Source: Micromussa lordhowensis (lineage: Eukaryota > Cnidaria > Anthozoa > Scleractinia > Lobophylliidae). Taken from it: 64,000 bases of DNA. Below are positions 1 through 10,382 of this stretch, in pieces. The stretch lies in contig CAXHUQ010000754.1 of the NCBI GenBank assembly GCA_964020085.1, positions 72,501 to 136,500 of the forward strand. Direction: 5' to 3'. Within the stretch, counting starts at the first letter, position 1. Every line of letters begins with the position of its first letter. The notes under the pieces are model-generated. The model was not told the DNA's origin and searched no databases. It saw only the letters and a list, made by a program, of their open reading frames with translations. The position numbers and the translations under genes are program-made.

Positions 1-1612
1 AGAAGAAAAACAAAATCTGATCGCGACAAAAGGGTCGCACTTGTAGTAAGCAAGCGATGACAGATTTTATGTCCAATGTAAACACCAGAAGCGTAAGTGC
101 GACCCCGGCCTATAGCAACTGAAAACTGCACCCGAGTACTTGGATGGCAAGCTATACTTATTGGGGGAGGGGGGGGGGGGTAGGTTTCTAAAAAAAACTC
201 GGGCACTGCGTCAGTTGCGTTGCTGAAAACAACATAATAGCTTGGAAACAGTGAAATACTGTGATGTTATTGTCTTCAATGTTACCTAAACATCTACCAA
301 TCGTGTAGGTGAATCAATTGTATTGTAACCGAATCTACATAAAGGAAAAACTACAGAATTCCAATTATACTGTTAAAAATCGTAAGCCACACATGTACGC
401 ATCGCGGACCTATTTTTTCTTAAGATCTTTTCGCCACGTCTGCAAAACAGTCGGTGCTTAATACGTTAATATCACTGTAGTTGGGCTTTTTTATATAAAG
501 AATAGATTTCTCCAAATCGATAGCACGACTTAGTTTTTCAGTAATTTTTTTTTCTGGTGGAACCCTGACTAACTACTGAACGCCAACGTACGACACGAAA
601 CAAACGATTATGTCAATAGTTAGTTCGCTCAATGCGTTGATTTATATCAGTACAAATTACTTATAGCGACTGGCTGACTCTGAAAGGCTGGTTGACTATC
701 TTAAAAACAATCACCGTTACGTTGCAAGGTGCATTTCTCTTACAACAAAACCAACCAACGGACATAGCCTGAGACAGAACCTACTGATATTTCCTAATTA
801 TATTATCACTGTTTCCAAACCTTGAGCGAGTCTTCACTTGACAGGCAACGAATACAGCGGTGAAACGTGCAGAGCATTTTGACAAACGGTTTTACACGAA
901 TTGCGTTGGCAGGGTTCCAACCATTTATTAATAAAAACAAATTTCCGTTTAAAACGTTAGGGACAGATGTACTTTCCGTTTTAGCCTGTTCTCGTTTGGT
1001 AAACGTCCAGGCGGAGAATTTTTCTAGATGCCCATGTTTCCTTGTCATATAGTGGTGTTTATTATAAAACCCTAATGCCTGGCTCGTGGAATATTGCGAT
1101 TAAAATTTCTAGATAAAGTCAGCATTTCCAGTTTTCGAGTTATACGCCGGACCGCAGAATAAACAATCAAATTAACCGCAGTGTTTTGATAACTTTTCAG
1201 ATTTTCAGTCTAACAAAGAAACAACCTTGAACTATTAAGCGAGTCTTGTTGGAGGCCAAAATATACTAAACAAAATTCGCTGATGAATACAATTGTGCAC
1301 ATTGTGCACAAGCACACATAAATGGTACTCCTAAGAAATGCGGTTCTGGGAAAGAGATTGACCCTAGTCCCAAACATATAGCCTGCAATTGTATTCCTAG
1401 CCATTCACACAAAATATGTATTATCTTTGCAGGGGGAGAAAGGAATGCTGATCTGGGAAAACACAGCAGCGATGTGGAGTTCATAGAGAGCACCTTAACT
1501 CTGGTGACACATAATACAGCCTTTAATGTGGAATTATCCCATGTCGATCGTGTAGCTCGTTCGTTTTTGAAGAGACTAATTACTGAGTTCAATCAATAAC
1601 AACATTCTCCAT
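1..1612. other. Non-coding flank, no gene recognised
   Basis: I see no convincing coding exon in this stretch. Short open frames on both strands around 806-1592 lack recognisable domains and are not flanked by clear splice sites. Small structures are present. Inverted repeats pair 12-19 with 61-68 and 32-42 with 95-105 (GGGTCGCACTT and its complement). A G-rich run at 163-180 reads five G, one A, then twelve G. A perfect 19-bp palindrome lies at 1293-1311. The stretch may be intergenic, or may hold upstream non-coding exons of the plus-strand gene that begins near 1,713. Confidence 0.5.
1293..1311. promoter_or_regulatory. 19-bp perfect palindrome, possible protein-binding site
   Basis: The sequence TTGTGCACATTGTGCACAA reads the same on both strands around a central T/A. 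It lies about 400 bp upstream of the first plausible ATG of the DUF6589-type gene. Such dyads often bind dimeric transcription factors, but no factor is assigned and a chance occurrence in AT-rich DNA is possible. Confidence 0.25.
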
Positions 1613-1616
1613 CAGC

Positions 1617-1624
1617 TGACGTGA
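1617..1624 (+). promoter_or_regulatory. CRE-like TGACGTGA upstream of the DUF6589 gene
   Basis: TGACGTGA differs by one base from the palindromic CREB/ATF site TGACGTCA and lies about 90 bp before the first in-frame ATG (1713). A perfect TGACGTCA lies at a similar distance upstream of the helicase gene (10478-10485). Related TGACGT words occur elsewhere (for example about 3540 and 4262), so the site may be incidental. Confidence 0.25.
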
Positions 1625-2620
1625 CCAAAACTGCCGTGCATGACTGACTTTCAAACGCGACGCCTTGCTTCTTTTGGCTTCGAATAGTAATGTGTTAGAG
1701 AAACAAGTGAATATGGATATATTTTACCAACCTGTTACTCTTTTGAAGACTTTAATAGAGATCAGCGAGTTATCACACAAAACTAAGAAAGACTATCAGC
1801 TCACCTTGAGATGCACTCAGTGTTCCTGCCATAAATCAAAGTTGCTGTAAGTATACTGGTCAATCTGTTTTTGAGTAATAAGAAAGTTTTTGCTTGATGT
1901 GCATTGTTTTTGCAAGACTAGTTAACAAGTCGACGGTAGTTGGTTTTCTATTGTCTGCACTCTTACACGCCAAAGTCAACATGATGGAAATGATGGCTTT
2001 AGAACAAAAAACGCGAGGCAACATTAGTTAATTGCTCATTGAGTAACAATAAGTATTGAGAGTCATCCAGTGGTGGCGGGGTTTATATCGTTAATTCCTC
2101 TTTACCAGGCCACCTATTTTATGTTAGGTTTAGTGTTCAGAAATGGTACGCCCGTTGAATCCAAACAACTGTAAGTTATAAATGTCCCAGCAAATTGCAC
2201 ACAACTCCCAGTCCGTCCCTGATTAAAACTGTCAGCATCTTAACAGGTAGTCCGTGGTTTGATTAAGATTGTTTCTCCCCTTTGTGACAGTCTGTCATCG
2301 GTCAGGTGATCAATTGCTTCAAAGCAAAAGAAAATGCCACAAGACTGTTCGATGTTTTGAACAGTTTACACCGTATTGTTTATTGGTGCATAATAATATG
2401 TATAGTTTTATAGTGCAACTTGAATTCATTGATTTAGATTTGATTATAATACACTTTCCTGCTTTTTGCTACCAGAACCAATGACGTTTTGCTTATAAGG
2501 TCCGTGGAAAAATTTAATCTCTACGATAGAGAGCAACCATCAAAGCTGACTGCTCTTGTGGAGAGGGCAAGAGCACGAAACGATAATTCGTGTTCAAAAG
2601 TAAGTTTACCATGCTTCAGA

Positions 2621-2790
2621 TGATGATGATGATGAATCTTTATTTAAACACGAAGATTTATAAGATTAAAACGCACAAGTTAAAATGTGGTTTCCATAAA
2701 ATACGTACTAGCAACAAAGTATAACATTTTAATCTGTAATGGTCCGCGTAAAAACTATGTAAAAAAATAATAGGCCAGTGCAATAGCGGC
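2621..2790 (-). mobile_element. 3' end of a retroelement with ATC-type tail (minus strand)
   Basis: Read on the minus strand, this intronic stretch ends in an AATAAA signal (inside TTTAAATAAAG) followed by an ATC/CAT microsatellite (plus strand GATGATGATGATGATG at about 2621-2636). A polyadenylation-like signal next to a short tandem-repeat tail is the usual 3' end of CR1/L2-type LINEs or SINEs mobilised by them. The upstream boundary is not sharp and no coding remnant is visible. It sits in the intron after exon 2 of the DUF6589-type gene, in antisense orientation. Confidence 0.45.
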
Positions 2791-3170
2791 AGTTGACTTT
2801 TTCGTGCTCATTAGCCTGGTCAAATTAATTTCAGCACTACTCATTGGCTATTGAATATCAGTTAGTCTGCACCTCGTTACAACCTCGACTTTCATTCTTT
2901 CTTGTTAATCTGCACCACTTTTGTTAGTAGGGGTAGTGGTATTGTTTGTGTTCTTTATCTATTGTTTCATTTGGCCAATTATATAGAACCTTGTAAAAGG
3001 TGCAGGTCGCCCCTGCAATAACAAATTATCCGATAACAAACGGTGCGATAACAACTTGTGCAAGAGCAGTAGTGGAACATAGGAGTCTTTTAAACCAATC
3101 ACAATCGAGGAAATTGTAATTTTTATGATGATAGGCAATTTGACAGACTTGAGATATTCCATGAACTGTA

Positions 3171-3200
3171 AGTAACAATAATAACAGTAACAATAACAAC
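3171..3200. repeat. AAC/AAT-type microsatellite
   Basis: A short imperfect run of AATAAC/AGTAAC units directly follows the proposed exon 3 donor of the DUF6589-type gene. It may blur which of two overlapping donors (3168 or 3172) is used. Confidence 0.5.
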
Positions 3201-3495
3201 TAGCTTACCTACGCTGTAAACATTAATTTATATTAATTAAACCAGCTCCTTTTATTTCTGGGAGCTTGTAACCCCTCTTTTAAAAAATTGTACTAACTTC
3301 TAATAATGGGTAATAAGTGTTGTTGTTGTTGTTGCATTCTGCGCGATAAAAGCAAGACTACATACAAAATTTCAGCCAAATCGGGAGGTACGCGCCCACG
3401 ACCTTTCAATATTACTCGAATCTTTCAGATTATGATTCTTATTTAATTTTAGAAAATAACCCAAAGCAAATACGCACGCTGATTGGTTAAAAACC

Positions 3496-3703
3496 GTGTT
3501 TCTATAACTCGATAGAAACACAGAACTAGCACGAGCTGTTGACGTAATGATGGCGCGAACAAAGAGAATTTACATTTTGATGATCGAAGGAACCAAGTTG
3601 TTTTTCTTTTTCTTCGTTGCGGTATTTTCTAAAAGAAATAGAAAACATGTTCTCCGTGTTCTTATCGAGTTATAGAAGCACTCGTGAAAGTTTGGGAGAA
3701 CTC

Positions 3704-3734
<31 letters not shown>

Positions 3735-3822
3735 CGTCTTCCCACAGCATTTCTCGTTCTCCCAAACTTTCACTCGTGTTTCTATAACTCGATAGAAACA
3801 CGGCACATGTTTTCTATTTCTT
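3496..3822. mobile_element. Foldback / MITE-like element with about 85-bp hairpin arms
   Basis: The left arm 3633-3719 is the near-perfect reverse complement of the right arm 3741-3822, leaving a loop of about 21 bp. Within the right arm, GTGTTTCTAT and ATAGAAACAC flank AACTCG, a small hairpin of its own (3776-3801). An identical 26-bp copy lies at 3496-3521, so the element may begin there. There is no coding capacity. It sits in the intron just upstream of exon 4 (3846) of the DUF6589-type gene. The structure fits a non-autonomous foldback or MITE; I see no clear target-site duplication. Confidence 0.7.
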
Positions 3823-4734
3823 AATTGTTAATCTGCTATTTATAGGACATCTAGCATCATCATTATGCACTTCGAAGCTGGGCTGAAGGATAAAAGTTAT
3901 CTCGACCCTATCACTACGCCTAAAGGACTTCGGTATAGATTAACAGAGGTTGTACAGGAAGAAAAAGACTATTACCAATGCTGGACATTGGAGAACAAAG
4001 GTAACATGAAAGTACTTTCATTGCTAACCGTTCTGAGAAGTCAACTTTTGACAGTTTTGCGAAAAATTTCAATTTCAATCTCGCTTGGACGAATAAGGGC
4101 AGGTTGGAAGTGTTTCTCTGACGTCAAAACGGAACTATTGGTGTCCCAAAACAATGAAATAACGATCATGTTCGTCCAAGCTTATCTCGCGGGATTCAAA
4201 CCCTTCTTATGCAAACACTTCTGTTTCTTTCAGCCGAATTTCCATAACTGCTGGTCACGTGAGTGACGTGAAACCTTCTATTACATATGTCGGCACTAGT
4301 TCGGCGATGATCGGTTGTCATTATGACTTAAATATGACGCCGTCTATGTAGCGTGTTGTTTAGCCATTCCTTTTGCATAACTGCATATTTGTCAGCTATT
4401 TTCTGGAGATCAAGTCTGATAAAGGAGTAGATTGCTTATTTGAATGTGTTTTTTTTACTTGCATCCAGCATGCCAGCCGAATCCGACACATACACGCACA
4501 CACCATAGGCTACTTTACGTGCCAAGCAATTAAATTTTGCATATTTTTTGCTTTTGGTGCTTTTTAACATACGATAAAACCCAAGACGGCAAGCACTGAT
4601 TTCTCGAGTTGATGTCGCTTTCGAAAGACATTTTAAAGCGCCAAAACTTGGAGGGAGGTTAGTTTAATACACAACCAACAAAAGCTTGTCCCGGAATTTT
4701 TGACCTCTTAAGTTTTTCCATTAACAGTTTCAAA

Positions 4735-4950
4735 CTATTTCTTTTTTAACCTATTCCAGAGTTGTTCTATAAACTTTACCACAAAGCAATCGAATACTTG
4801 ACAATTATTCCATGAGCGCGCTTTGGATATGAGATGGTAAATAGCTAACGAGGCACGTAGAGCCGAGTTGGCTATAACAAATCTGAAATCCAACAAGCGT
4901 GAATGGAATAATTGTTTCATTAAATTCAATACACTTGTTTACTTGGAAAT
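4735..4950. repeat. Candidate dispersed repeat in intron
   Basis: This stretch lies in the intron between exons 4 and 5 and includes CTAACGAGGCACGTAGAGCC followed by GAGTTGGCTATAA. Both strands have open frames longer than their surroundings (minus 4735-4929 and 4805-5035). The text resembles a repeat I associate with cnidarian introns, but no terminal structure is visible and I cannot name it. The rest of the intron (4267-4734) shows nothing recognisable. Confidence 0.25.
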
Positions 4951-6840
4951 TATGGCTCCATAAGTGCCCGTAGAGCAATGCCAGCAGTATGTTGCAACAG
5001 TTGGCGAGGAAGACAAAATAACGGTTGCTGAACAAGGTCTTGTTGGAGATCAGTTGACAATCGAGAGAGCTGTTAATGCTGTAGAATCCATGGCCAATGG
5101 CTATACACCCTTAGATCGCTTGGAGGGTTTCCATTTCGGGATTGCAGACTGGCATGCTGGTGTGAAGTTCTTGAGTGTAAGTATAAAAATTTGCAGCTTT
5201 GAGATATTGGTTCCATAAACACATTAAAAAAGTGCTGTGCTCATGTACTTTATTGTACTTACAATTGAGCAACAATTCTCATGCACTGTACATTATGTAG
5301 CCAACAGTTGAATGAGCATACAATAACTACATTGATATGTTATTTCTTCCTGCACTGATGAAGAAAGACAAGGTGTTTGATAACTGGGCACATAAAGCAA
5401 TGTAAATTCTCTGCTAAGATTATAAAAAAGTAAGAAACGGTTATGCTCTAATACCTGCAGTTTGGAGAGCTGAGAGACTGGTCTTTTGCCTTTATTTTAT
5501 CTATTTTTGTTACTTAGAGTTCATCATCTCGGATTCACTCATAGGACCCTGTACTTCGGGGACTTTTTTTGCACCTTGTGGTTGCATTTATGGTTTAATT
5601 AACAGAAGAAATGTCCTCTTTTTTAGAACATCTTCAAGAATCTGTACTCTCCCAAATCTGCTGGTGAGCCCTGTACAATGTACAGTGATCGAAATCTCAT
5701 CAACCATAGGAATGTAAAGGCTTATGTCCATGAAGCATACACTCAGTGCAAGGAATTTTTCCTTCTTGAATTTGAAGGGAGAGTGGTTGCAGCAGCCCTT
5801 AAGATTCTTGGGATGTCATCCATGGATGCCTTGCCTGTAACCATGAAAATGCCACACTTAAACCGAGAAGAAAACGACAACCAAAGCATTCTAGGCAGGC
5901 TCTATTTGTTCAAGGTTGCCAAAGCAATCTTAGACATGTTTGTAAGTGCTGATTCAAAGCTGCTGACATTATAAGTGCTGTGCTAGATGAGGATGAAATA
6001 GACCAGATAAATTCAAGGCAAATGGTTACTCCGGTAGGTCGTTTCATGTGCAGATCACCAGGGTGTCCAGCAACCTTCAAGCATGATGGGAAACGAAAAA
6101 GAGACCATGAACAGCAGCACAACCCTCCACCAGTTATCGAAGATGTCACGTTTAATTAAAGCACCACCACATCACCAGAGCCAAAACAAAGAAAGAAAGA
6201 TGATTCTTACAACTATAACTGCTGCTTGATGAACTATGGCCTTTTGTTCACAGAATTTCTTGATGCTGTGGGTGAAGGTGATGGCGACGGGAATTTACTG
6301 TGCTGGAAAATGTTTCTTCTCCACTTCAAGAAGGATTCTGGAAGCACCAAGTATGCCGTTGAGGCCCTGTACTATATATTACAGGTCAATAGTCTTTTGA
6401 TACCACGCCAAGCATACAGACTACAGTGGAATAGGTCTGTCAAGGGAAAAGGATCCAATGTTCCATTGGACTTAGACCTGGAACATGACAACAAGGGGCT
6501 CAAGGAAGAAATCAGGAAACTTGGACGAAATCTGACAGAGAAGGCAGTCACCAGAGTTTGTAAATCCCAGTTTGTTAACCGACAAATGGTAGACAACTTT
6601 GATGCAACCATCCACAAAATTAAGAGATCAGGGAAACACACTGTCAGATCTGATTCAAAAGACCTCATCACCATTTTAAACAAGTTAATTGCTGAGGACA
6701 CTTTAGAATTCAGAGATGGCCGATCATTGCTCAGTTTCCCTGGAATTTCAAGTGATCCATCGAATGGACTTGACATCCACTCGCTTTACAAATGGATCAA
6801 TGACCATAAAAAGTACATTTCCCTGGATAAGAGAGCTCGT

Positions 6841-7173
6841 TAAGAAATATATAGACTGTTCACAGCCCTCTATTTTCTCTATTTTTTATTTGATTGTTGA
6901 ATGCATGGATATAATTGTGAGAGAACTGGATGCCAGCACAAAACGGAAGATTTAACTGGGTAGGGGGCGGTGACTGAGAAAAATAGAGGGCTGTAGACAT
7001 CTTTGGAAAAAAGTGAATTTCCGGTTTCTCCAGGAATGGAAATTTCCCATTGGGTGAAAGGCGACTAAAGTGTCATCACCCCACCTCCCACCTCCGCATG
7101 CTTTGCACTCGCTTCGCTTGCTTTTTCTTTTGCATGCATAAATTATAGAGAGGCTGTGAACAGTCTAAGAAAT
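6841..7173. mobile_element. Candidate MITE with terminal inverted repeats and 8-bp direct repeat
   Basis: The left end (from 6852) and the reverse complement of the right end (7145-7167) share TAGACTGTTCACAGCC followed by CTCTAT-like sequence, about 22 bp of inverted repeat. TAAGAAAT occurs directly outside both ends (6841-6848 and 7166-7173), consistent with an 8-bp target-site duplication as made by hAT- or P-type transposases. A third, internal copy of the CCCTCTATTTT motif lies inverted at about 6979-6996. The left direct repeat contains the stop codon (6841-6843) of the DUF6589 reading frame. There is no coding capacity. Confidence 0.6.
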
Positions 7174-7231
7174 GTGAAATGTATTCTGCCCCACAACTGA
7201 TCAAGATCTTATCTCCCCTCATAACAAGTTG

Positions 7232-7815
7232 TAGTCAATCTTTTGTCCAAAACTTAGAAGTTCAGGTAACATTGGTTTTCAGTTACCATTTCATCAGTTT
7301 CTATTATATCTTGTGAACTTTTTCTTAGTTTCTGTTGTGAAAAATGTTCTACAAAATGATCAATATTAATTTTTTGTAGTTATACCGGATTGATGGTTTA
7401 AAATCAGTCCCCCGTCATACAATACATGTAATATATTATAGTTAACCAAAGCTGGCCACAACATATTATAAATGGGCAATAATAAAATGGAAATTTTGTC
7501 ACAAGAAATACACTATGTAATCAAATTGAAATAACATAGTGAGTCATTATCAATCCTTTGCTAAAAACTTAGCAGTTCAGGTAACATTGGTTTTCAGTTT
7601 CCAATGATCTGTTGACAATATATCTTTGTACCTTAAATTATCTTATGAAGAAAATGTTCTTCAAAATGATCAATATTTGTAGATACACCAGATTCATGGA
7701 TTAAAATCATTTCCCTCTCATACAATAATATATTATAATTTACCACAGTTCGCCACAATATGTACAATAGGCAATAAGTGTTGTACAAGAAATACATCCA
7801 TGATCAAATTGAACT
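7232..7815. repeat. Imperfect tandem duplication between converging gene ends
   Basis: Two diverged copies of about 300 bp lie head to tail: about 7235-7530 and 7550-7815. Both contain CAGGTAACATTGGTTTTCAG, then ACAAAATGATCAATATT-like text, an ATACAATA...ATATATTATA block, GGCAATAA, and CAAGAAATACA...ATCAAATTGAA. The second copy runs into the last codons of the helicase gene (stop at 7804-7806), so the duplication involves its 3' end and downstream DNA. AATAAA-type signals are present near 7486. Otherwise the sequence looks non-coding. Confidence 0.7.
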
Positions 7816-10364
7816 CAAAACATTGTCTAAAATGTCTGGAATAGCAGCTTCATATGAAGCATCTTCATCAACATCCATACTCTCTTCTTCTTCCAGCATT
7901 GCTGTAAAACTAAAGTCATTAAATGAGTCATTTAACATTCTCATCCAGTCATTGTCATCTTCGTCATCATCATCAATGTCAGTTTCCACATCTGAAATTT
8001 CTGGCAGTGGTTCATCTTGCAAATCGGCTAATATTTTCTTCAATGTTTTCCAAATTTCAATAGCATGGTTTACTCTCCAAATCTCAATACACTTAAGAAC
8101 ATCACTCCATGATGCAATGTATGGAGCACTTTCAATTACTTGCCCAATGTGGTAGTCTCCAAATTCCATAAGGAAACTTGGCCAAGAAATTGCTGAAACT
8201 TGACTTTGACTGTGCATGTTCCTTTGCATACAATATGCTACCCATGTCTTCTTGTATCTCATGAGTTCCCTTTTTAGAGATGCAAGTTGGTCCTCTGAAA
8301 CATTTCTTACTGGCGATATGCACACTGTAAGAGCCTGATCAATGGAGCAAATACTCTCATCACTGCAACCATCATGACCACAGGTGCAGGACAATGCACA
8401 GTTCTCACAACAATCATGGGGAGTGGGAGGGTTTGCAGTTTGAGATGAGGTAATGGGTCTGTCAAAATAACCATTGATGTACTGTCTGCTACAAGCTTTA
8501 GTTGAAACATAATCTTTAATGTCCTTTGCACAGGTGCTTAACATTCGACCTAAGTATAGAATGATACACTTTCCTGGCTTTCCATCTCTGCAGCAACGGC
8601 CACTTTCTTGTACATATAATTCCAAATTACGGGAAGGCCCAAAGTTTATGATTGTTCGGACTCCCTTGGCATCAACTCCCATACCAAACGCAATGGTACA
8701 AATGAGAACCCTTATGTGGCCCGCATAATCAGCCATTGAATTTAGCACTGTCTCTTTGACATTATCCGGGGTTCTTACATGCATCATTTCAACAAGCCTT
8801 TCTTTGGCATTTGGCTTCTCCTCATGCAAGTACATTTTCTTTCCTAGTTGAACTGAGAACAATGAAAATAAAGTACTGCATTGATTTACAGTCTGGCAGT
8901 AAATGGTACATCGGTCACACTGGTTGCCTTTAGTTTTCAGTTGATTTAAAAGCTGTTCAAAATACTGTCACATGACTTTTGTTAGACATTTTTACCACTG
9001 CATAACAGATATTTGGTCGTTCGGGGGAAGCCATCACTAATTCTGGTTTCTCCATATTCAAGGCACTGCATATTTTTTCCCTTGTAGATTTCATAGCAGT
9101 TGCAGTGAGAGCTATAAAAGTTGTCTGACTTGGGAGGAGAGACCTCAATTCTTGGATGTTGTTGTACCATCTCCTGAAAGCAACATTGCCTGTATTTCCA
9201 CTTTGGCCCCTGCAATACAATACATAGATACAACTCAGTTGCTACTATTGATGGTATTTGTATATGACTGACTGAGAACTTTATTTTAGCACGATAAGTG
9301 AGATCAGCATTGCTGGTGGGGTCGTGCAAACAATAGTAACCAAAAAGTAAAATACTTAAAACATATGTACAATTAAAATTTATCTTACAAAATAAAACCT
9401 ATCAGAAATATTCGTAGTCGGTGTCTCTGTTATTGGTTATAGCTAAAATCGGTTCAAAATTTATTTTATCTGTGTCAAACTTTCGAAAACAGCGTTTAAA
9501 ATCTTTCAAGGTTTGAGCCGTTGTTTCTTTGTTCGTTAAACTATTCCATGCAATTGCTCCTCTATAACTTATGGAGTTCCTAATAAGGTTTGTTTCAGGT
9601 CTGGGAAGAATAATGTCATCCTTTCTTCTGCGGCCTGATTTCCTTTGTATAAAAAGATCTTTGAATTCCGTAACGGTGGAACCCTTCATACATTTTTGAG
9701 AGCAAGTGATTGACTCTTAAACGCTCTCCTGTTGTTATCATTCCAAATGATCGATGAAGAACTTGATAGGTTACCGCTATTGAGCAAGAATTACAGATGG
9801 TGTAATCGTTCCGCTGCACGTAATAGTGATTCAAAAAGGATAACAGATAAATTAAACATACCAATGAGTAATACAATGTGCTTCATCGACAGCGACCGCA
9901 ATTACATTTCTTTGGTAAATGGGCGAGCTAACCATTTCACGCCATTGTTCATTTCCCAGCACAGCTTCCGGAGATGAATTAACAATGTTCATTTCTCCTT
10001 TGAAGATCTTCTGCAAATTTGCCTCTTCTTGTCCCCCACCGATAAACGAGGCTTTTATTCCTTTTCGCTCCAAACCTTGCACTTGATCTCTCATCAAGGA
10101 CACTAGAGGAGAGATCACCAGAATGATTGCACTGCGAACCTTCCCGCCAAGACGTGACATTTCTTCTACGATTGAAGGAGCAAGCTGATAGATCAGTGAC
10201 TTACCGAAGCCGGTTGGAAGATTAACAAACACATCTCTTCCAGATATTAAATGTAAAAGTGCCTGCTTTTGGTCTGCGCGTAGTTCTGTGACACCAAACT
10301 TGGGTAAAAAAGCCTTTAAACTACTTTCGAATTTCTCATCGCATGCACGAAACGCGTCCGCCAT
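7804..10364 (-). CDS. RecQ-like DNA helicase, two exons, one frameshift
   Basis: Exon 1 (10364-9862) and exon 2 (9209-7804) join in phase across a 652-bp intron (donor GTATGT, acceptor TTGCAG) and encode about 635 aa. Visible SF2 helicase features are LRADQKQA (residues 28-35, motif 0), TGFGKS (51-56, Walker A), VDEAHC (159-164, motif II) completed over the splice to HCITHWG, IALTATA (motif III), FGMGVD (motif V) and QESGRCCRDG (motif VI). A cysteine cluster (CSRQ, then HDCCENCALSCTC) fits the RecQ zinc-binding region. The last 75 residues are very acidic (DIDDDDEDDND). RecQ enzymes unwind DNA 3' to 5' in the nucleus. The start at 10364 has a good Kozak context (A at -3, G at +4); an in-frame ATG at 10382 is also possible. 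The frame must shift by one base at 8959-8967 (extra T in a TTTT run is simplest), so this may be a recent pseudogene or a sequence error. Motif VI has C where most RecQs have G. Confidence 0.75.
9262..9850 (-). mobile_element. 5'-truncated LINE (3' end) in the helicase intron
   Basis: On the minus strand, 9689-9402 encodes a tail with DDIILPRPETNLIRNSISY and AIAWNSLT, the pattern seen at the C-terminus of many CR1/L2/RTE-type LINE polymerases. The frame directly upstream (to about 9850) is shifted. After the stop at 9402-9404 comes a short 3' UTR with AATAAAG (about 9283) and a CAGT-type tail ending near 9262. The fragment fills most of the helicase intron and has the same orientation as the helicase gene. 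It is a dead copy. Confidence 0.6.
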
Positions 10365-10382
10365 TATCGACAGTGAAGTCAC

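Larger units (their letters stand above)
1713..6843 (+). pseudogene. DUF6589-type protein gene, six exons, probably broken
   Basis: Reconstructed exons are 1713-1846, 2476-2599, 3083-3171, 3846-4000, 4974-5176 and 5627-6843, about 640 codons in all. Codon phases join without stops at every junction if exon 3 ends at 3171 (donor GTAACA); the stronger GTAAGT at 3168 would break the frame into exon 4. Exon 5 carries GDQLT (5045-5059) and ADWHA (5144-5158). Exon 6 carries SDRNLINHRNV (from about 5690), a C-x4-C-x13-H-x3-H zinc-finger pattern (6049-6120), and LLCWKMFLLHF and YAVEALYYI (near 6298-6375). I recognise these as features of DUF6589, a eukaryotic family of unknown function common in cnidarians. 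The frame shifts near 5950-5965 and meets an in-frame TAA at 6157-6159 before continuing open to TAA at 6841. A 65-nt intron (5942-6006, GTAAGT donor) could explain the shift but not the stop. The start is uncertain: 1713 is the first in-frame ATG, but an upstream exon is possible. The gene converges with the helicase at 7804. Confidence 0.65.

Noticed and set aside
806..1592. Minus-strand open frames as exons of another gene
   Set aside because: No recognisable domain, no good splice sites at their ends and ordinary length for chance frames.
5942..6006. A 65-nt intron rescuing the DUF6589 frame
   Set aside because: The donor GTAAGT is perfect and phases would fit, but there is no pyrimidine tract before the acceptor, the skipped text reads as coding in the next frame, and the TAA at 6157 would remain.
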